A stretch of DNA of 19,371 nucleotides from Gelidibacter sp038243395 (GCA_038243395.1 JBBSRC010000084.1:1-19371), one strand, 5' to 3'; shown: positions 6,530 to 13,710, counted from the stretch's first letter. Notes: generated by a model not told the origin, from the letters alone. A program made the numbers and translations.

Positions 6530-6982
6530 ATGAAACGCGCACTATTCCCGGGGTCTTTTGATCCCTTTACTTTAGGTCATCTTGATATTATCACTCGCGG
6601 CATAAAGCTGTTTGATGAAGTGGTTGTTGCCATTGGTATCAATGCGGAAAAAAAATACATGTTCACTCTGGAGGAACGCTTGAAATTTATTAAAAAGACG
6701 TTTGAAGATGAACCGAAAGTAAAAGTGAGGACCTATCAAGGCTTAACCATCGATTTCTGCAAGGAGATTGACGCGCAGTTTATTTTGAGAGGCTTACGGA
6801 ATCCTGCCGATTTTGAGTTCGAAAAAGCGATTGCCCACACCAACAGAAAACTTTCAAAAATCGAAACTGTATTTTTATTGACTGCTGCGAGCACTTCTTA
6901 TATATCTTCTTCTATCGTTAGAGATGTAATTCGGAATAAGGGGGATTATACGGTTTTGGTGCCGGATAGTGTGAGGGTTTAA
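6530..6982 (+). CDS. coaD: phosphopantetheine adenylyltransferase
   Basis: 150 residues, close to the usual 150-165. The nucleotidyltransferase signature is ALFPGSFDPFTLGHLDI, with the T/HxGH-type site at T14-L-G-H17. RGLRN at 87-91 and SYISSSIVRD at 123-132 are the other conserved substrate and ATP contacts. It transfers AMP from ATP to 4'-phosphopantetheine to give dephospho-CoA, the penultimate step of CoA synthesis in the cytoplasm. Its neighbour ddl is on the same strand 101 bp upstream; a promoter box and hairpin element fill much of that gap. The start is fixed by the MKRALFPGSFDP N terminus. Confidence 0.95.
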   Translation: MKRALFPGSFDPFTLGHLDIITRGIKLFDEVVVAIGINAEKKYMFTLEERLKFIKKTFEDEPKVKVRTYQGLTIDFCKEIDAQFILRGLRNPADFEFEKAIAHTNRKLSKIETVFLLTAASTSYISSSIVRDVIRNKGDYTVLVPDSVRV

Positions 6983-6991
6983 TATATTTTT

Positions 6992-7010
6992 CACCGCAAG
7001 GTCGCTAAGG
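6992..7010 (+). repeat. CACCGCAAGG-CGCTAAGG type repeat remnant
   Basis: CACCGCAAGGTCGCTAAGG follows the coaD stop by 9 nt. It resembles low-complexity CACCGCAA(A/G)GACGCTAAG repeats found between genes in many Bacteroidota. No coding potential or clear stem is visible in the following roughly 90 nt. Confidence 0.4.
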
Positions 7011-7144
7011 TAAAATGCAAAAGGCACAAGTTTTTTAGGTGTTAAATGAACTTGGCATTCGCGAAAATTAGCGTTGTGCGTTTATAATACATAAAACAAC
7101 TTTGCCATTTCTACCTAGAACACGAATAATAACTAGAACATCTC

Positions 7145-7173
7145 ATGTGATTCCTCGTGCCTCGGAACGACAA
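7145..7173. repeat. dispersed hairpin repeat in the coaD-alaS gap
   Basis: ATGTGATTCCTC (7145-7156) followed by GGAACGACAA (7164-7173). The first 12 nt are identical to 1033-1044, and the second half differs from 1055-1064 by one base. TTCC and GGAA can pair at the base. This copy lies between convergent genes, the common place for such elements. Confidence 0.55.
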
Positions 7174-7180
7174 AAAACCA

Positions 7181-7196
7181 TTCTCAGCTCTGAGAA
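7181..7196 (-). terminator. candidate terminator of alaS
   Basis: TTCTCAG (7181-7187) and CTGAGAA (7190-7196) are perfect complements with a 2-nt centre, in practice a 6-bp stem with a 4-nt loop. On the minus strand the stem is followed by TGG and six T. It starts 6 nt after the alaS stop codon. Confidence 0.55.
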
Positions 7197-7202
7197 AGAA
7201 AC

Positions 7203-9866
7203 CTACGCCTTCAAATACCCCTCAGCCGCCTCCAAAGCTTTTTCAATCCCATCAGGATTCTTACCTCCTGCGGTTGCAAAGAAAGGTTGTCCGCCGCCGC
7301 CGCCTTGGATAAATTTACCCAATTCACGAACAATCGTGCCGGCATTTAAGCCTTTGCTTTCTACTAATTCTTTGGAGATATAACAGGACAATAAAGCCTT
7401 GCCATCATTTTCAGATCCAAACAACAAAAATAAATTATCATATTGCTGACCCATTTCGAAAGAAAGGTCTTTGATTCCTGAGGCATCCAAATCTACTTTT
7501 TTAGCTAGAAACTGAACGCCATTAATTTCTGACAACTCATTCTTAAGATCCGCTTTCAAGTTTTTGGCTTTCTCTTTTAATAAGTTTTCGATTTGCTTTT
7601 TCAAATCCGAATTCTCGGTTTGTAAATTTTGGATCGCTTTAATTGGTTCTTGGGCATTATTTAAAAGTCCTTTGATTTCAAAAAATGCACGGTCATGATC
7701 TTGGTAATAATATTTTACGGCATCATTGGTAATCGCCTCGATACGTCGTATGCCTGACGCGACCGCACCTTCAGAAACAATTTTAAAGTACCAGATATCT
7801 CCCGTATTCTTCACGTGGGTTCCGCCACATAATTCAAACGACTTACCATAACGTACGGTACGCACCGTATCGCCGTATTTTTCTCCAAAAAGAGCAATAG
7901 CACCTTCATTAATCGCCATTTCCATGGGAATATTTCGTTGTTCCTGAATTGGCAGCTTGCCTTCAATACGGGCGTTAACGAAATTTTCAACATCGTTTAA
8001 TTCTTCATTGGTCATTTTAGAAAAATGAGAGAAGTCAAAACGTAAATATTTGGAATGCACTGCGCTTCCTTTTTGTTCGACATGCGTTCCTAAAACTTCA
8101 CGCAATGCTTGATGTAGTAAGTGCGTCGCCGTATGATTAGATTCAGTTCGTCTACGTTGTTTTTCATCAACTTGAGCGTCAAAACTAGCTCTCAAATCAT
8201 TGGGTAGATTCTTAGTGAAATGGATCGCAACGTTGTTTTCCTTTTTGGTGTCAATGATATACACTATATCGCCGTTACTATCTTTTAAATAACCCTTATC
8301 GCCTACCTGACCGCCGCCTTCGGCATAAAAAGGGGTTAGATTAAATACCAGTTGGTACATTTCGCCATCCTTTTTAGAAACCACCTTTCGATAACGGGTA
8401 ATCTTTACTTTGGTTTCAAGAAAATCATAACCTATAAATTCCTGTACATCGTCTTCCAATAAAATCGTCCAATCTTCTGTGGTCATTTCGCTGGCAGCGC
8501 GAGAACGGTCTTTTTGTTTTTGCATTTCAACATTGAAGCCATCGACGTCAACAGTGAAACCGTTTTCTTTCGCAATCAGCTGCGTTAAGTCTAAAGGAAA
8601 TCCGTTGGAATCAAATAATTCAAAAGCATCTCTGCCAGAAATTATTTTTAGATTTTCTAAAGTAGTTTCGTCTGAAATTACATCTACATTAATTCGTCCT
8701 TTCGTATTTCTGATAATCGCTTCAAGATTAGAAATACCGGATGAAATGGTTCTTAAAAAGGATTGTTCTTCTTCCTTAATAACGTTTTCAATCAGTTGTT
8801 TTTGCAATTTCAGTTCGGGGAAAGCATCGCCCATTTTCTTGCTCAAGACATCGACCAGTCGGTAAATGAAAGGTTCTTTTTGATCCAAGAAGGTAAAACT
8901 ATAACGAATGGCTCTGCGTAAAATTCGGCGAATGACATATCCAGCACCAGTATTACTTGGCAGTTGTCCGTCAGCAATAGAAAACGAAACCGCACGCACG
9001 TGATCAGAAATGACACGAATAGAAACATCCACCATCTCATCCTTGCCGTAAGTTTTATCGGTAATGGTTTCAATCTCACGAATGATTGGCGTAAACACGT
9101 CTGTATCATAATTGGATTGCACATTTTGCAATACCATACACAAACGCTCAAAGCCCATTCCAGTATCGATATGTTTTTGAGGCAAGGGTTCTAAGGATCC
9201 ATTGGCTTTTCTATTGTATTGCATGAATACCAAATTCCATATTTCAACCACTTGCGGATGGTCCATATTTACCAAGGTTCTACCATCAACCGCTGCTTTT
9301 TCTTCGGCCGACCGGATGTCCACATGGATTTCACTACACGGACCACACGGACCTTGATCGCCCATTTCCCAAAAATTGTCGTTTTTATTACCCATTAAAA
9401 TGCGATCTTCAGAAATAAAAGATTTCCACAAATCGTAAGCCTCTTGGTCCATTGGTAAACTATCCTCTTTACTGCCTTCAAAAACAGTAACGTATAGAAT
9501 GCTTTTATCGATGCCATAGACTTCGGTCAAAAGCTCCCAAGCCCAGGCGATCGCTTCCTTTTTAAAATAATCGCCAAAACTCCAATTGCCCAACATTTCG
9601 AATAGTGTATGGTGGTAAGTGTCAAAGCCAACCTCTTCCAAATCATTATGCTTTCCAGAAACACGTAAGCATTTTTGAGTATCGGCTATGCGCTTACTTT
9701 TTGGTTGTGCATTTCCCAAAAAATACTCCTTAAATGGTGCCATTCCAGAATTGACAAACATCAAGGTGGGATCATCCTTCAAAACCATGGGCGCAGAAGG
9801 TACAATGGCGTGTTGCTTATCCTTAAAAAAGTTCAAAAATTGGGAACGTATGTCTTGAGATTTCAT
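7203..9866 (-). CDS. alaS: alanyl-tRNA synthetase
   Basis: 887 residues, the normal full length. The class II catalytic core occupies about 1-440, starting MKSQDIRSQFLNFFKDKQHA with LMFVNSGMAPFKEYFLG and HHTLFEMLGNWSFGDYFKK. The editing domain follows, with the zinc-type motifs NHTATH (H578, H582) and CGGTH (C680, H684) that clear Ser- and Gly-tRNA(Ala). A coiled coil lies at about 740-785, then a C-Ala domain with the Gly-rich FIQGGGGGQPFFATAGGKNPDG near the end. It charges tRNA(Ala) in the cytoplasm. It is divergent from the M23 peptidase gene across a 220-bp gap and convergent with coaD. No break or missing catalytic motif is seen. Confidence 0.97.
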   Translation of the reverse strand: MKSQDIRSQFLNFFKDKQHAIVPSAPMVLKDDPTLMFVNSGMAPFKEYFLGNAQPKSKRIADTQKCLRVSGKHNDLEEVGFDTYHHTLFEMLGNWSFGDYFKKEAIAWAWELLTEVYGIDKSILYVTVFEGSKEDSLPMDQEAYDLWKSFISEDRILMGNKNDNFWEMGDQGPCGPCSEIHVDIRSAEEKAAVDGRTLVNMDHPQVVEIWNLVFMQYNRKANGSLEPLPQKHIDTGMGFERLCMVLQNVQSNYDTDVFTPIIREIETITDKTYGKDEMVDVSIRVISDHVRAVSFSIADGQLPSNTGAGYVIRRILRRAIRYSFTFLDQKEPFIYRLVDVLSKKMGDAFPELKLQKQLIENVIKEEEQSFLRTISSGISNLEAIIRNTKGRINVDVISDETTLENLKIISGRDAFELFDSNGFPLDLTQLIAKENGFTVDVDGFNVEMQKQKDRSRAASEMTTEDWTILLEDDVQEFIGYDFLETKVKITRYRKVVSKKDGEMYQLVFNLTPFYAEGGGQVGDKGYLKDSNGDIVYIIDTKKENNVAIHFTKNLPNDLRASFDAQVDEKQRRRTESNHTATHLLHQALREVLGTHVEQKGSAVHSKYLRFDFSHFSKMTNEELNDVENFVNARIEGKLPIQEQRNIPMEMAINEGAIALFGEKYGDTVRTVRYGKSFELCGGTHVKNTGDIWYFKIVSEGAVASGIRRIEAITNDAVKYYYQDHDRAFFEIKGLLNNAQEPIKAIQNLQTENSDLKKQIENLLKEKAKNLKADLKNELSEINGVQFLAKKVDLDASGIKDLSFEMGQQYDNLFLLFGSENDGKALLSCYISKELVESKGLNAGTIVRELGKFIQGGGGGQPFFATAGGKNPDGIEKALEAAEGYLKA

Positions 9867-9923
9867 TTTTATAAATTGATGTCTTATTTTATATTAAATT
9901 TAGCAATACGGTAAACTTTTTCA

Positions 9924-9953
9924 CAAAGTTGTTTTAAAGTTTGCATATCGCAA
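9924..9953 (-). promoter_or_regulatory. candidate promoter of alaS
   Basis: Read on the minus strand, TTG (9953-9951) is followed after exactly 19 nt by CAACTTTG (9931-9924). This fits the Bacteroidota TTG-N19-TAnnTTTG pattern with one mismatch (C for T at the first position of the -7 box). The leader would be about 50 nt. Confidence 0.5.
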
Positions 9954-9973
9954 GTCCTCTTTAATTGAGAATC

Positions 9974-9991
9974 ATTTAGTTTTTACTAAAT
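9974..9991. promoter_or_regulatory. inverted repeat in the alaS-M23 divergent gap
   Basis: ATTTAGT (9974-9980), a TTTT spacer, then ACTAAAT (9985-9991): a perfect 7-bp inverted repeat. It lies upstream of both candidate promoters, about 20 nt before the M23 box, and could be an operator for either gene. AT-richness makes chance occurrence possible. Confidence 0.3.
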
Positions 9992-10010
9992 TTACAATTA
10001 AAATATTTTG

Positions 10011-10018
10011 TAGGTTTG
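10011..10018 (+). promoter_or_regulatory. candidate -7 box for the M23 operon
   Basis: TAGGTTTG fits TAnnTTTG and lies 68 nt before the peptidase ATG. No TTG at the proper -33 distance is visible. Confidence 0.35.
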
Positions 10019-10086
10019 TTCGTTAGCTTAATGTCAGAAGACCTTTTTCAGTCTTTTAACTGTGCAAAAATAGTATAAATTAGGAA

Positions 10087-11058
10087 ATGAGTAAGGTAAA
10101 ATATTATTACGATTCTGAAACTCTCTCTTATCAAAAAATAGAGCGGCGAAAAAGGAAAACCTTAAAGTATGCTTCTATATTTATTTTGGCATCGGCACTG
10201 TTTGGTTTCCTATTTGTGTTTTTGGCTAGTCAGTTTGTACAATCTCCTAAAGAACGCGCTCTAGCAAGGGAACTCCAGCACATGGAATTGCAATATCAAT
10301 TACTCCATAAAAAAATGGATGAGGCACAATCGGTCTTGGCCAATGTTGAAGAACGAGACAACTCTATTTACCGACTTTATTTTGAAGCGAATCCTATTCC
10401 AGAAGAACAGCGTAAAGCAGGTTTTGGTGGTGTTAACCGGTATAAATCTTTAGAAGGTTTTGATAATTCAAAAATCATTATTGAGGCTAATAAGCGGATG
10501 GATATCTTGCAAAAGCAAATTGTCGTTCAGTCTAAATCCTTGGATGAAATAGCGATTTTAGCCGCAGATAAAGAAAAATTTCTATCCTCGATTCCCGCAA
10601 TTCAACCTATAAGCAATGAGGATCTAACTCAAATGGTTTCAGGCTACGGGTATCGAACCGACCCTTTTACTAAAGCTAAAAAATTCCATTATGGAATGGA
10701 TTTTACTGCGCCAAGAGGAACTCCTATTTACGCTACCGGGGACGGCACAGTGGTTAGAGCAGATAATGCTTCATCAGGTTATGGTAATCATATTCGGATT
10801 GATCATGGCTATGGTTATGTGTCCCTTTACGGCCATATGTACAAGTTTAATGTACGTGTTAATCAAAAAGTAAAACGAGGTGATTTAATCGGTTTTGTGG
10901 GCAGTACAGGGCGTTCTCAAGGACCTCATGTACATTATGAAATTTTTAAAGATGATGAACGCATTAATCCTATGAACTTCTATTATGGTCATTTATCAGC
11001 GGAAGAATATAGTGTATTATTGGAGCGCTCAACTTTAGAAAACCAATCCTTGGATTAA
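10087..11058 (+). CDS. M23-family (LytM-type) peptidoglycan peptidase
   Basis: 323 residues. A basic cytoplasmic N terminus (KIERRKRKTLKY) precedes one membrane helix at about 28-50. A coiled-coil stalk spans about 55-165, and the M23 domain about 185-300. Zinc and catalytic residues are all present: HxxxD at H201/D205 (FHYGMDF), H250 in SLYGHM, and HxH at H281/H283 (GPHVHYEI). It is therefore expected to be an active endopeptidase that cuts peptide cross-links in the periplasm, or a regulator tethered by its stalk. It starts a same-strand run of five genes: the MerR-like gene follows after 1 nt. The gene is divergent from alaS, an order I recall from other flavobacteria. Confidence 0.92.
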   Translation: MSKVKYYYDSETLSYQKIERRKRKTLKYASIFILASALFGFLFVFLASQFVQSPKERALARELQHMELQYQLLHKKMDEAQSVLANVEERDNSIYRLYFEANPIPEEQRKAGFGGVNRYKSLEGFDNSKIIIEANKRMDILQKQIVVQSKSLDEIAILAADKEKFLSSIPAIQPISNEDLTQMVSGYGYRTDPFTKAKKFHYGMDFTAPRGTPIYATGDGTVVRADNASSGYGNHIRIDHGYGYVSLYGHMYKFNVRVNQKVKRGDLIGFVGSTGRSQGPHVHYEIFKDDERINPMNFYYGHLSAEEYSVLLERSTLENQSLD

Positions 11059-11059
11059 T

Positions 11060-11389
11060 ATGCACATCGATCTACCTGAGAAAAGATATTATGGTATTGG
11101 CGAAGTAGCTAAAGCCTTCAACGTTAATACGTCTTTGATTCGTTTTTGGGAAAAGGAATTTGACATCCTCAAACCAAAAAAGAATGCAAAAGGCAATCGA
11201 AAATTTACGCCGGAGGATATTAAGCATCTTAAATTCATTTATCATTTAGTTAAGGAGCGCGGATTCACCCTTGAAGGCGCGAAAACACATTTGAAAGAAA
11301 ACAAACAACAAGCGCTCAGCAAATTTGAAATTATCAGTAAATTAGAAGACATAAAAGATCAACTCTTAAAAATTAAATCACAACTCTAA
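11060..11389 (+). CDS. MerR-type transcriptional regulator without effector domain
   Basis: 109 residues. The helix-turn-helix starts at YYGIGEVAKAFNVNTSLIRF (about 10-29), continues into the WEKEFDILKPKKNAKGNRKF wing, and ends with EDIKHLKFIYHLVKERGFTL, the standard MerR DNA-binding fold. After it there is only a short helical tail (about 80-109) that could dimerise; no metal- or ligand-binding domain or Cys cluster is present. It begins one base after the stop of the M23 gene, so it is likely made from the same mRNA, and it may control this envelope cluster. That role is inference from position. Confidence 0.85.
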   Translation: MHIDLPEKRYYGIGEVAKAFNVNTSLIRFWEKEFDILKPKKNAKGNRKFTPEDIKHLKFIYHLVKERGFTLEGAKTHLKENKQQALSKFEIISKLEDIKDQLLKIKSQL

Positions 11390-11401
11390 AACCAACATAT
11401 T

Positions 11402-12001
11402 ATGAAAAAATGGCTTATTCCCGTAATCATTATTGCAGTAATCGCAATCGGACTTTACTCATGGGGAAAAAACTTTAACAACACAGCGGTTGAACTAAAA
11501 GAAACGGCAACTAGAAGTTGGGGAGACGTAGAAAGTAGCTACCAACGTCGTAACGACCTTATTGGCAATCTGGTAAAAACAGTACAAGGTGCCGCCGATT
11601 TTGAACGTACCACTTTAAAAGAAGTTATTGAAGCTAGAGCAAAAGCAACATCAACAACCATTGATCCTACCAACCTCACGCCAGAAAACATGGCACAGTT
11701 TCAAGAGGCACAAAGTGGTTTGAGCGGTGCGCTGTCGCGATTATTAGTGTCGGTAGAACGTTATCCAGAACTTAAAGCAAATCAGAATTTCTTAGAATTA
11801 CAATCGCAAATAGAAGGCACTGAAAACAGGATCAATGTCGCAAGGGATCGCTATAACCAGTCAGTAGAGCCTTACAACAAACATATCAAAGTTTTCCCAA
11901 ACACTATGTTGGCGGGTCTTTTTAACTTTGATGATATGAGTTATTACAAGGCAGACGCTGGTGCTGAGAAAGCTCCTGATGTTGATTTTGATTTCAAATA
12001 A
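11402..12001 (+). CDS. LemA family protein
   Basis: 199 residues. One N-terminal membrane helix (about 3-22, WLIPVIIIAVIAIGLYSWG) is followed by a long helical domain. Family marks are the WGDVESSYQRRNDLIGNLV segment (about 40-58), ERYPELKANQNFLELQSQIE (about 119-138) and GTENRINVARDRYNQSVEPY (about 139-158). The protein ends with an acidic DVDFDFK. LemA proteins form a four-helix bundle and are of uncertain function; in many bacteria they sit beside TPM-domain genes, as here. It starts 12 nt after the MerR-like gene and is followed by two TPM genes. Confidence 0.92.
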   Translation: MKKWLIPVIIIAVIAIGLYSWGKNFNNTAVELKETATRSWGDVESSYQRRNDLIGNLVKTVQGAADFERTTLKEVIEARAKATSTTIDPTNLTPENMAQFQEAQSGLSGALSRLLVSVERYPELKANQNFLELQSQIEGTENRINVARDRYNQSVEPYNKHIKVFPNTMLAGLFNFDDMSYYKADAGAEKAPDVDFDFK

Positions 12002-12059
12002 TCCTTACGATATTTCGTTTTGAGAATACCACCAAAGAGCAACTTTCTAAAATAAAAAA

Positions 12060-12497
12060 ATGTCTAAAACAGAAGATTTTCTAACCGCAGATGAAGAGCA
12101 ACAAGTCATTGCCGCCATCAGGACTGCAGAAAAGAACACCTCAGGAGAAATACGAGTACACCTCGAAAAAACCTCTAAAATTGATGTTTATGACCGCGCT
12201 TTGGAGGTATTCCGCTTACTAAAAATGGACAATACAAAACTTCAAAATGGCGTTTTGATTTATGTGGCCGTTGAAGATAAAACCTTCGTTATTTTTGGAG
12301 ACGAAGGTATTAATGAGGTTGTGGATGATGATTTTTGGGAAAGTACTAAAAACGTGATGCAAGGGCATTTTAAAAGAGGCCATTTTAAACAAGGTTTGGT
12401 GGACGGCATTTTAAAAGCTGGGAAGGAACTGGAAACTTTTTTCCCTTGGGAAACTGGTGATAAGAATGAGATTCCAGATGATATTTCAATAGGATAA
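12060..12497 (+). CDS. soluble TPM-domain protein (DUF477)
   Basis: 145 residues forming essentially one TPM domain: FLTADEEQQVIAAIRTAEKN, TSGEIRVHLEK, LQNGVLIYVAVEDKTFVIFG, DEGINEVVDDDFW and KQGLVDGILKAGKELETFFP follow the family order. There is no signal peptide and no clear membrane helix, so it should stay in the cytoplasm or on the inner face of the membrane, unlike its neighbour. TPM domains have been linked to photosystem II repair phosphatase activity in plants, but the bacterial role is not settled. It begins 58 nt after lemA. The next gene encodes a secreted TPM protein, so the pair may act on opposite sides of the membrane. Confidence 0.88.
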   Translation: MSKTEDFLTADEEQQVIAAIRTAEKNTSGEIRVHLEKTSKIDVYDRALEVFRLLKMDNTKLQNGVLIYVAVEDKTFVIFGDEGINEVVDDDFWESTKNVMQGHFKRGHFKQGLVDGILKAGKELETFFPWETGDKNEIPDDISIG

Positions 12498-12505
12498 AAA
12501 ATCAA

Positions 12506-12536
12506 GTGAGCAGTATGCAGTTTTCAGTTAGCAGTC
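12506..12536 (+). repeat. CAGT-rich dispersed repeat at the 5' end of the secreted TPM gene
   Basis: GAGCAGTATGCAGTTTTCAG and the following TTAGCAGTCAG form a run of CAGT units. Related CAGT/ACTG runs occur at 19122-19171 and 19206-19219. ATGCAGTTTTCAGTT at 12515-12529 recurs with one change at 12601-12615, so the two copies flank the hairpin at 12552-12583. Such repeats are common in flavobacterial intergenic DNA by recollection. Confidence 0.5.
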
Positions 12537-13381
12537 AGAATAATAATTATAAAAAAGGGGGCGTTTATCAACGCCTTCTTTTTAGTGCACTGTTAATGCT
12601 ATGCAGTATTCAGTTTGGATTTTCTCAATTTAACATTCCTGAAAAACCTAAAAAAGCTACTGAACAAACTAGTGTTTATCAGTACACTCCCCTGTTATCC
12701 GAAACTCAAAAAAAAGACTTAGAGCAGAAGCTCATTAAATACTCGGACACTACTTCAACGCAAATTGTCGTGGTCATTATCAGTTCTACCCAAGGGGAAA
12801 ACATCAACTACTTAGGCGCGCAATGGGGCCAAAAATGGGGTATTGGTCAGGCGAAAGAAGATAATGGCATTTTGATCTTGCTAGCGAAAGACGATCGTAA
12901 AATTGCGATCAGCACAGGCTACGGCACAGAACATTTACTGACGGATGCCATGTCAAGGCGGATCATCGAGCTTGACATCATTCCTTATTTTAAACAAAAC
13001 GACTATTACGGGGGCTTAAACCGTGGGGTCGATGCCGTTTTTGAAGTAATGACCGGTGAATATAAAGGCACACGACAAGACAACGATTCAGAAGAATTTC
13101 CTGGCGGATTTATGATTCTGCTTTTTATAATTTTCGTCATCGTCATGATCTCCATTTCTAAAAAGAATAAGGGCGGTGGTGGCGGTCCAGGCAACAAAAG
13201 CAGTGGAGGTTTTAGTATTTGGGACGCCATAATTCTTAGTAGTCTCGGTCGTGGAGGAATGGGTGGTGGCTCTTCAAGAGGAGGTTTTGGCGGCGGCGGT
13301 GGCTTTGGCGGCGGCGGCGGTTTCGGTGGAGGCTTTGGTGGTGGAGGCTTTGGAGGCGGTGGTGCTTCTGGAGGATGGTAG
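12515..13381 (+). CDS. secreted TPM-domain protein with membrane helix and Gly-rich tail
   Basis: 288 residues from the ATG at 12515; a GTG at 12506 is an alternative start. A signal-peptide core (about 21-37, LLFSALLMLCSIQFGFS) is followed by mature QFNIPEKPKK. The TPM domain spans about 55-180 (TSTQIVVVIISSTQGENINY, GILILLAKDDRKIAISTGYG, NRGVDAVFEVMTGEY). A membrane helix spans about 198-215, followed by a Gly/Phe tail ending FGGGGASGGW, typical of YgcG-like proteins. The TPM domain would lie in the periplasm and the tail in the cytoplasm. The first 20 residues are encoded by repeat and hairpin DNA and look unlike a normal leader, so the original start may have been replaced. It is last in the M23-MerR-LemA-TPM run. 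Confidence 0.87.
   Translation: MQFSVSSQNNNYKKGGVYQRLLFSALLMLCSIQFGFSQFNIPEKPKKATEQTSVYQYTPLLSETQKKDLEQKLIKYSDTTSTQIVVVIISSTQGENINYLGAQWGQKWGIGQAKEDNGILILLAKDDRKIAISTGYGTEHLLTDAMSRRIIELDIIPYFKQNDYYGGLNRGVDAVFEVMTGEYKGTRQDNDSEEFPGGFMILLFIIFVIVMISISKKNKGGGGGPGNKSSGGFSIWDAIILSSLGRGGMGGGSSRGGFGGGGGFGGGGGFGGGFGGGGFGGGGASGGW
12552..12583 (+). terminator. terminator-like hairpin inside the 5' end of the secreted TPM gene
   Basis: AAAAAGGGGGCGTT (12552-12565) can pair with AACGCCTTCTTTTT (12570-12583): 14 bp including two G-T pairs, with a TATC loop. The descending arm ends in five T. This is the form of an intrinsic terminator, 55 nt after the stop of the preceding gene, yet it lies inside the open frame of the next gene and encodes its signal-peptide n-region. 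It could terminate or attenuate transcription before the last gene. Confidence 0.5.
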
Positions 13382-13550
13382 ACTTGAGGGTTTTCGGGTT
13401 TAAAGTTTCAGGTTTCAAGTTAAGTTCTGTCGACCCTTAAATAATTTTGGTATTTAATTTCACATTTTATATTCTGCGGTAATCAGCGGGATCTGCGGGA
13501 AAAAAAAGATCTGAATTTCAAGTGCTGAGTTTCACTTTCAGTTTCAACTT

Positions 13551-13580
13551 TCCGCCTTGACAAAAGCTAAGGACGGGCAA
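13551..13580 (+). repeat. CCGCC...GGACGGGC repeat, copy 1
   Basis: TCCGCCTTGACAAAAGCTAA followed by GGACGGGCAA. The reverse complement of 19173-19204 has the same frame CCCGCC...AGCTACGGACGGGCAAG. The arms CCGCCTT and AAGGACGG can pair with one bulge. Confidence 0.5.
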
Positions 13581-13605
13581 ACCATTTTTAAATTCCGCGC
13601 GATTA

Positions 13606-13646
13606 TTGAATGTAGTCGAGGTGAGGTTACTGAGTATAGTCGAAGT
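13606..13646 (+). repeat. two AGTCGA-core units upstream of the VOC gene
   Basis: TTGAATGTAGTCGAGGT (13606-13622) and CTGAGTATAGTCGAAGT (13630-13646) resemble the loop core TTGAGCGGAGTCGAAAG of the coaD and yaaA leader elements, and have the same sense relative to the downstream gene. Here they lie about 65-105 nt from the start codon. Confidence 0.45.
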
Positions 13647-13660
13647 ACCAAGTTCTAAGA

Positions 13661-13702
13661 TTCAGTTTCGATTTCAGTTTCGATTTCAATTTCAATTTCA
13701 AT
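13661..13702 (+). repeat. TTC(A/G)(A/G)T hexamer tract, seven units
   Basis: Seven consecutive hexamers, TTCAGT or TTCGAT or TTCAAT, end 8 nt before the VOC gene ATG. Because the unit is 6 nt, the tract stays open in frame with the gene and would read as alternating Phe with Arg or Gln if an upstream start at 13606 were used. Confidence 0.8.
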
Positions 13703-13710
13703 TCAAAAAA

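Larger units (their letters stand above)
13382..13710. other. 329-bp gene-free repeat patchwork before the VOC gene
   Basis: No conserved coding frame is seen. In order it holds GTTTCA-like units (13400-13420 and 13517-13548); a triplet of about 10-nt units TTCTGCGGTA, ATCAGCGGGA, TCTGCGGGAA (13472-13501); a CCGCC...GGACGGGC element (13551-13580) resembling 19173-19204 read in reverse; two AGTCGA-containing units (13606-13622 and 13630-13646); and a hexamer tract (13661-13702). Confidence 0.65.

Noticed and set aside
7102..7383. 93-codon open frame on the plus strand between coaD and alaS
   Set aside because: It runs through a repeat and the alaS terminator, then antisense into the alaS C-terminal coding region; composition is Pro/Arg-rich without a domain.
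8479..8865. 128-codon open frame on the plus strand
   Set aside because: Antisense to alaS, with Ser/Phe-rich composition typical of the complement of a real coding frame.
9965..9991. Fur-box-like TTGAGAATCATTTAG segment
   Set aside because: Only partial similarity to the 19-bp Fur consensus, and neither alaS nor the M23 gene is an expected iron-regulated target.
13006..13418. Two minus-strand frames rich in Pro, Leu or His
   Set aside because: They are complements of the Gly-rich tail of the secreted TPM protein and follow its codon bias.
13606..13710. 35-residue N-terminal extension of the VOC protein
   Set aside because: It is made of AGTCGA units and the hexamer tract; the VOC fold starts cleanly after the ATG at 13711.
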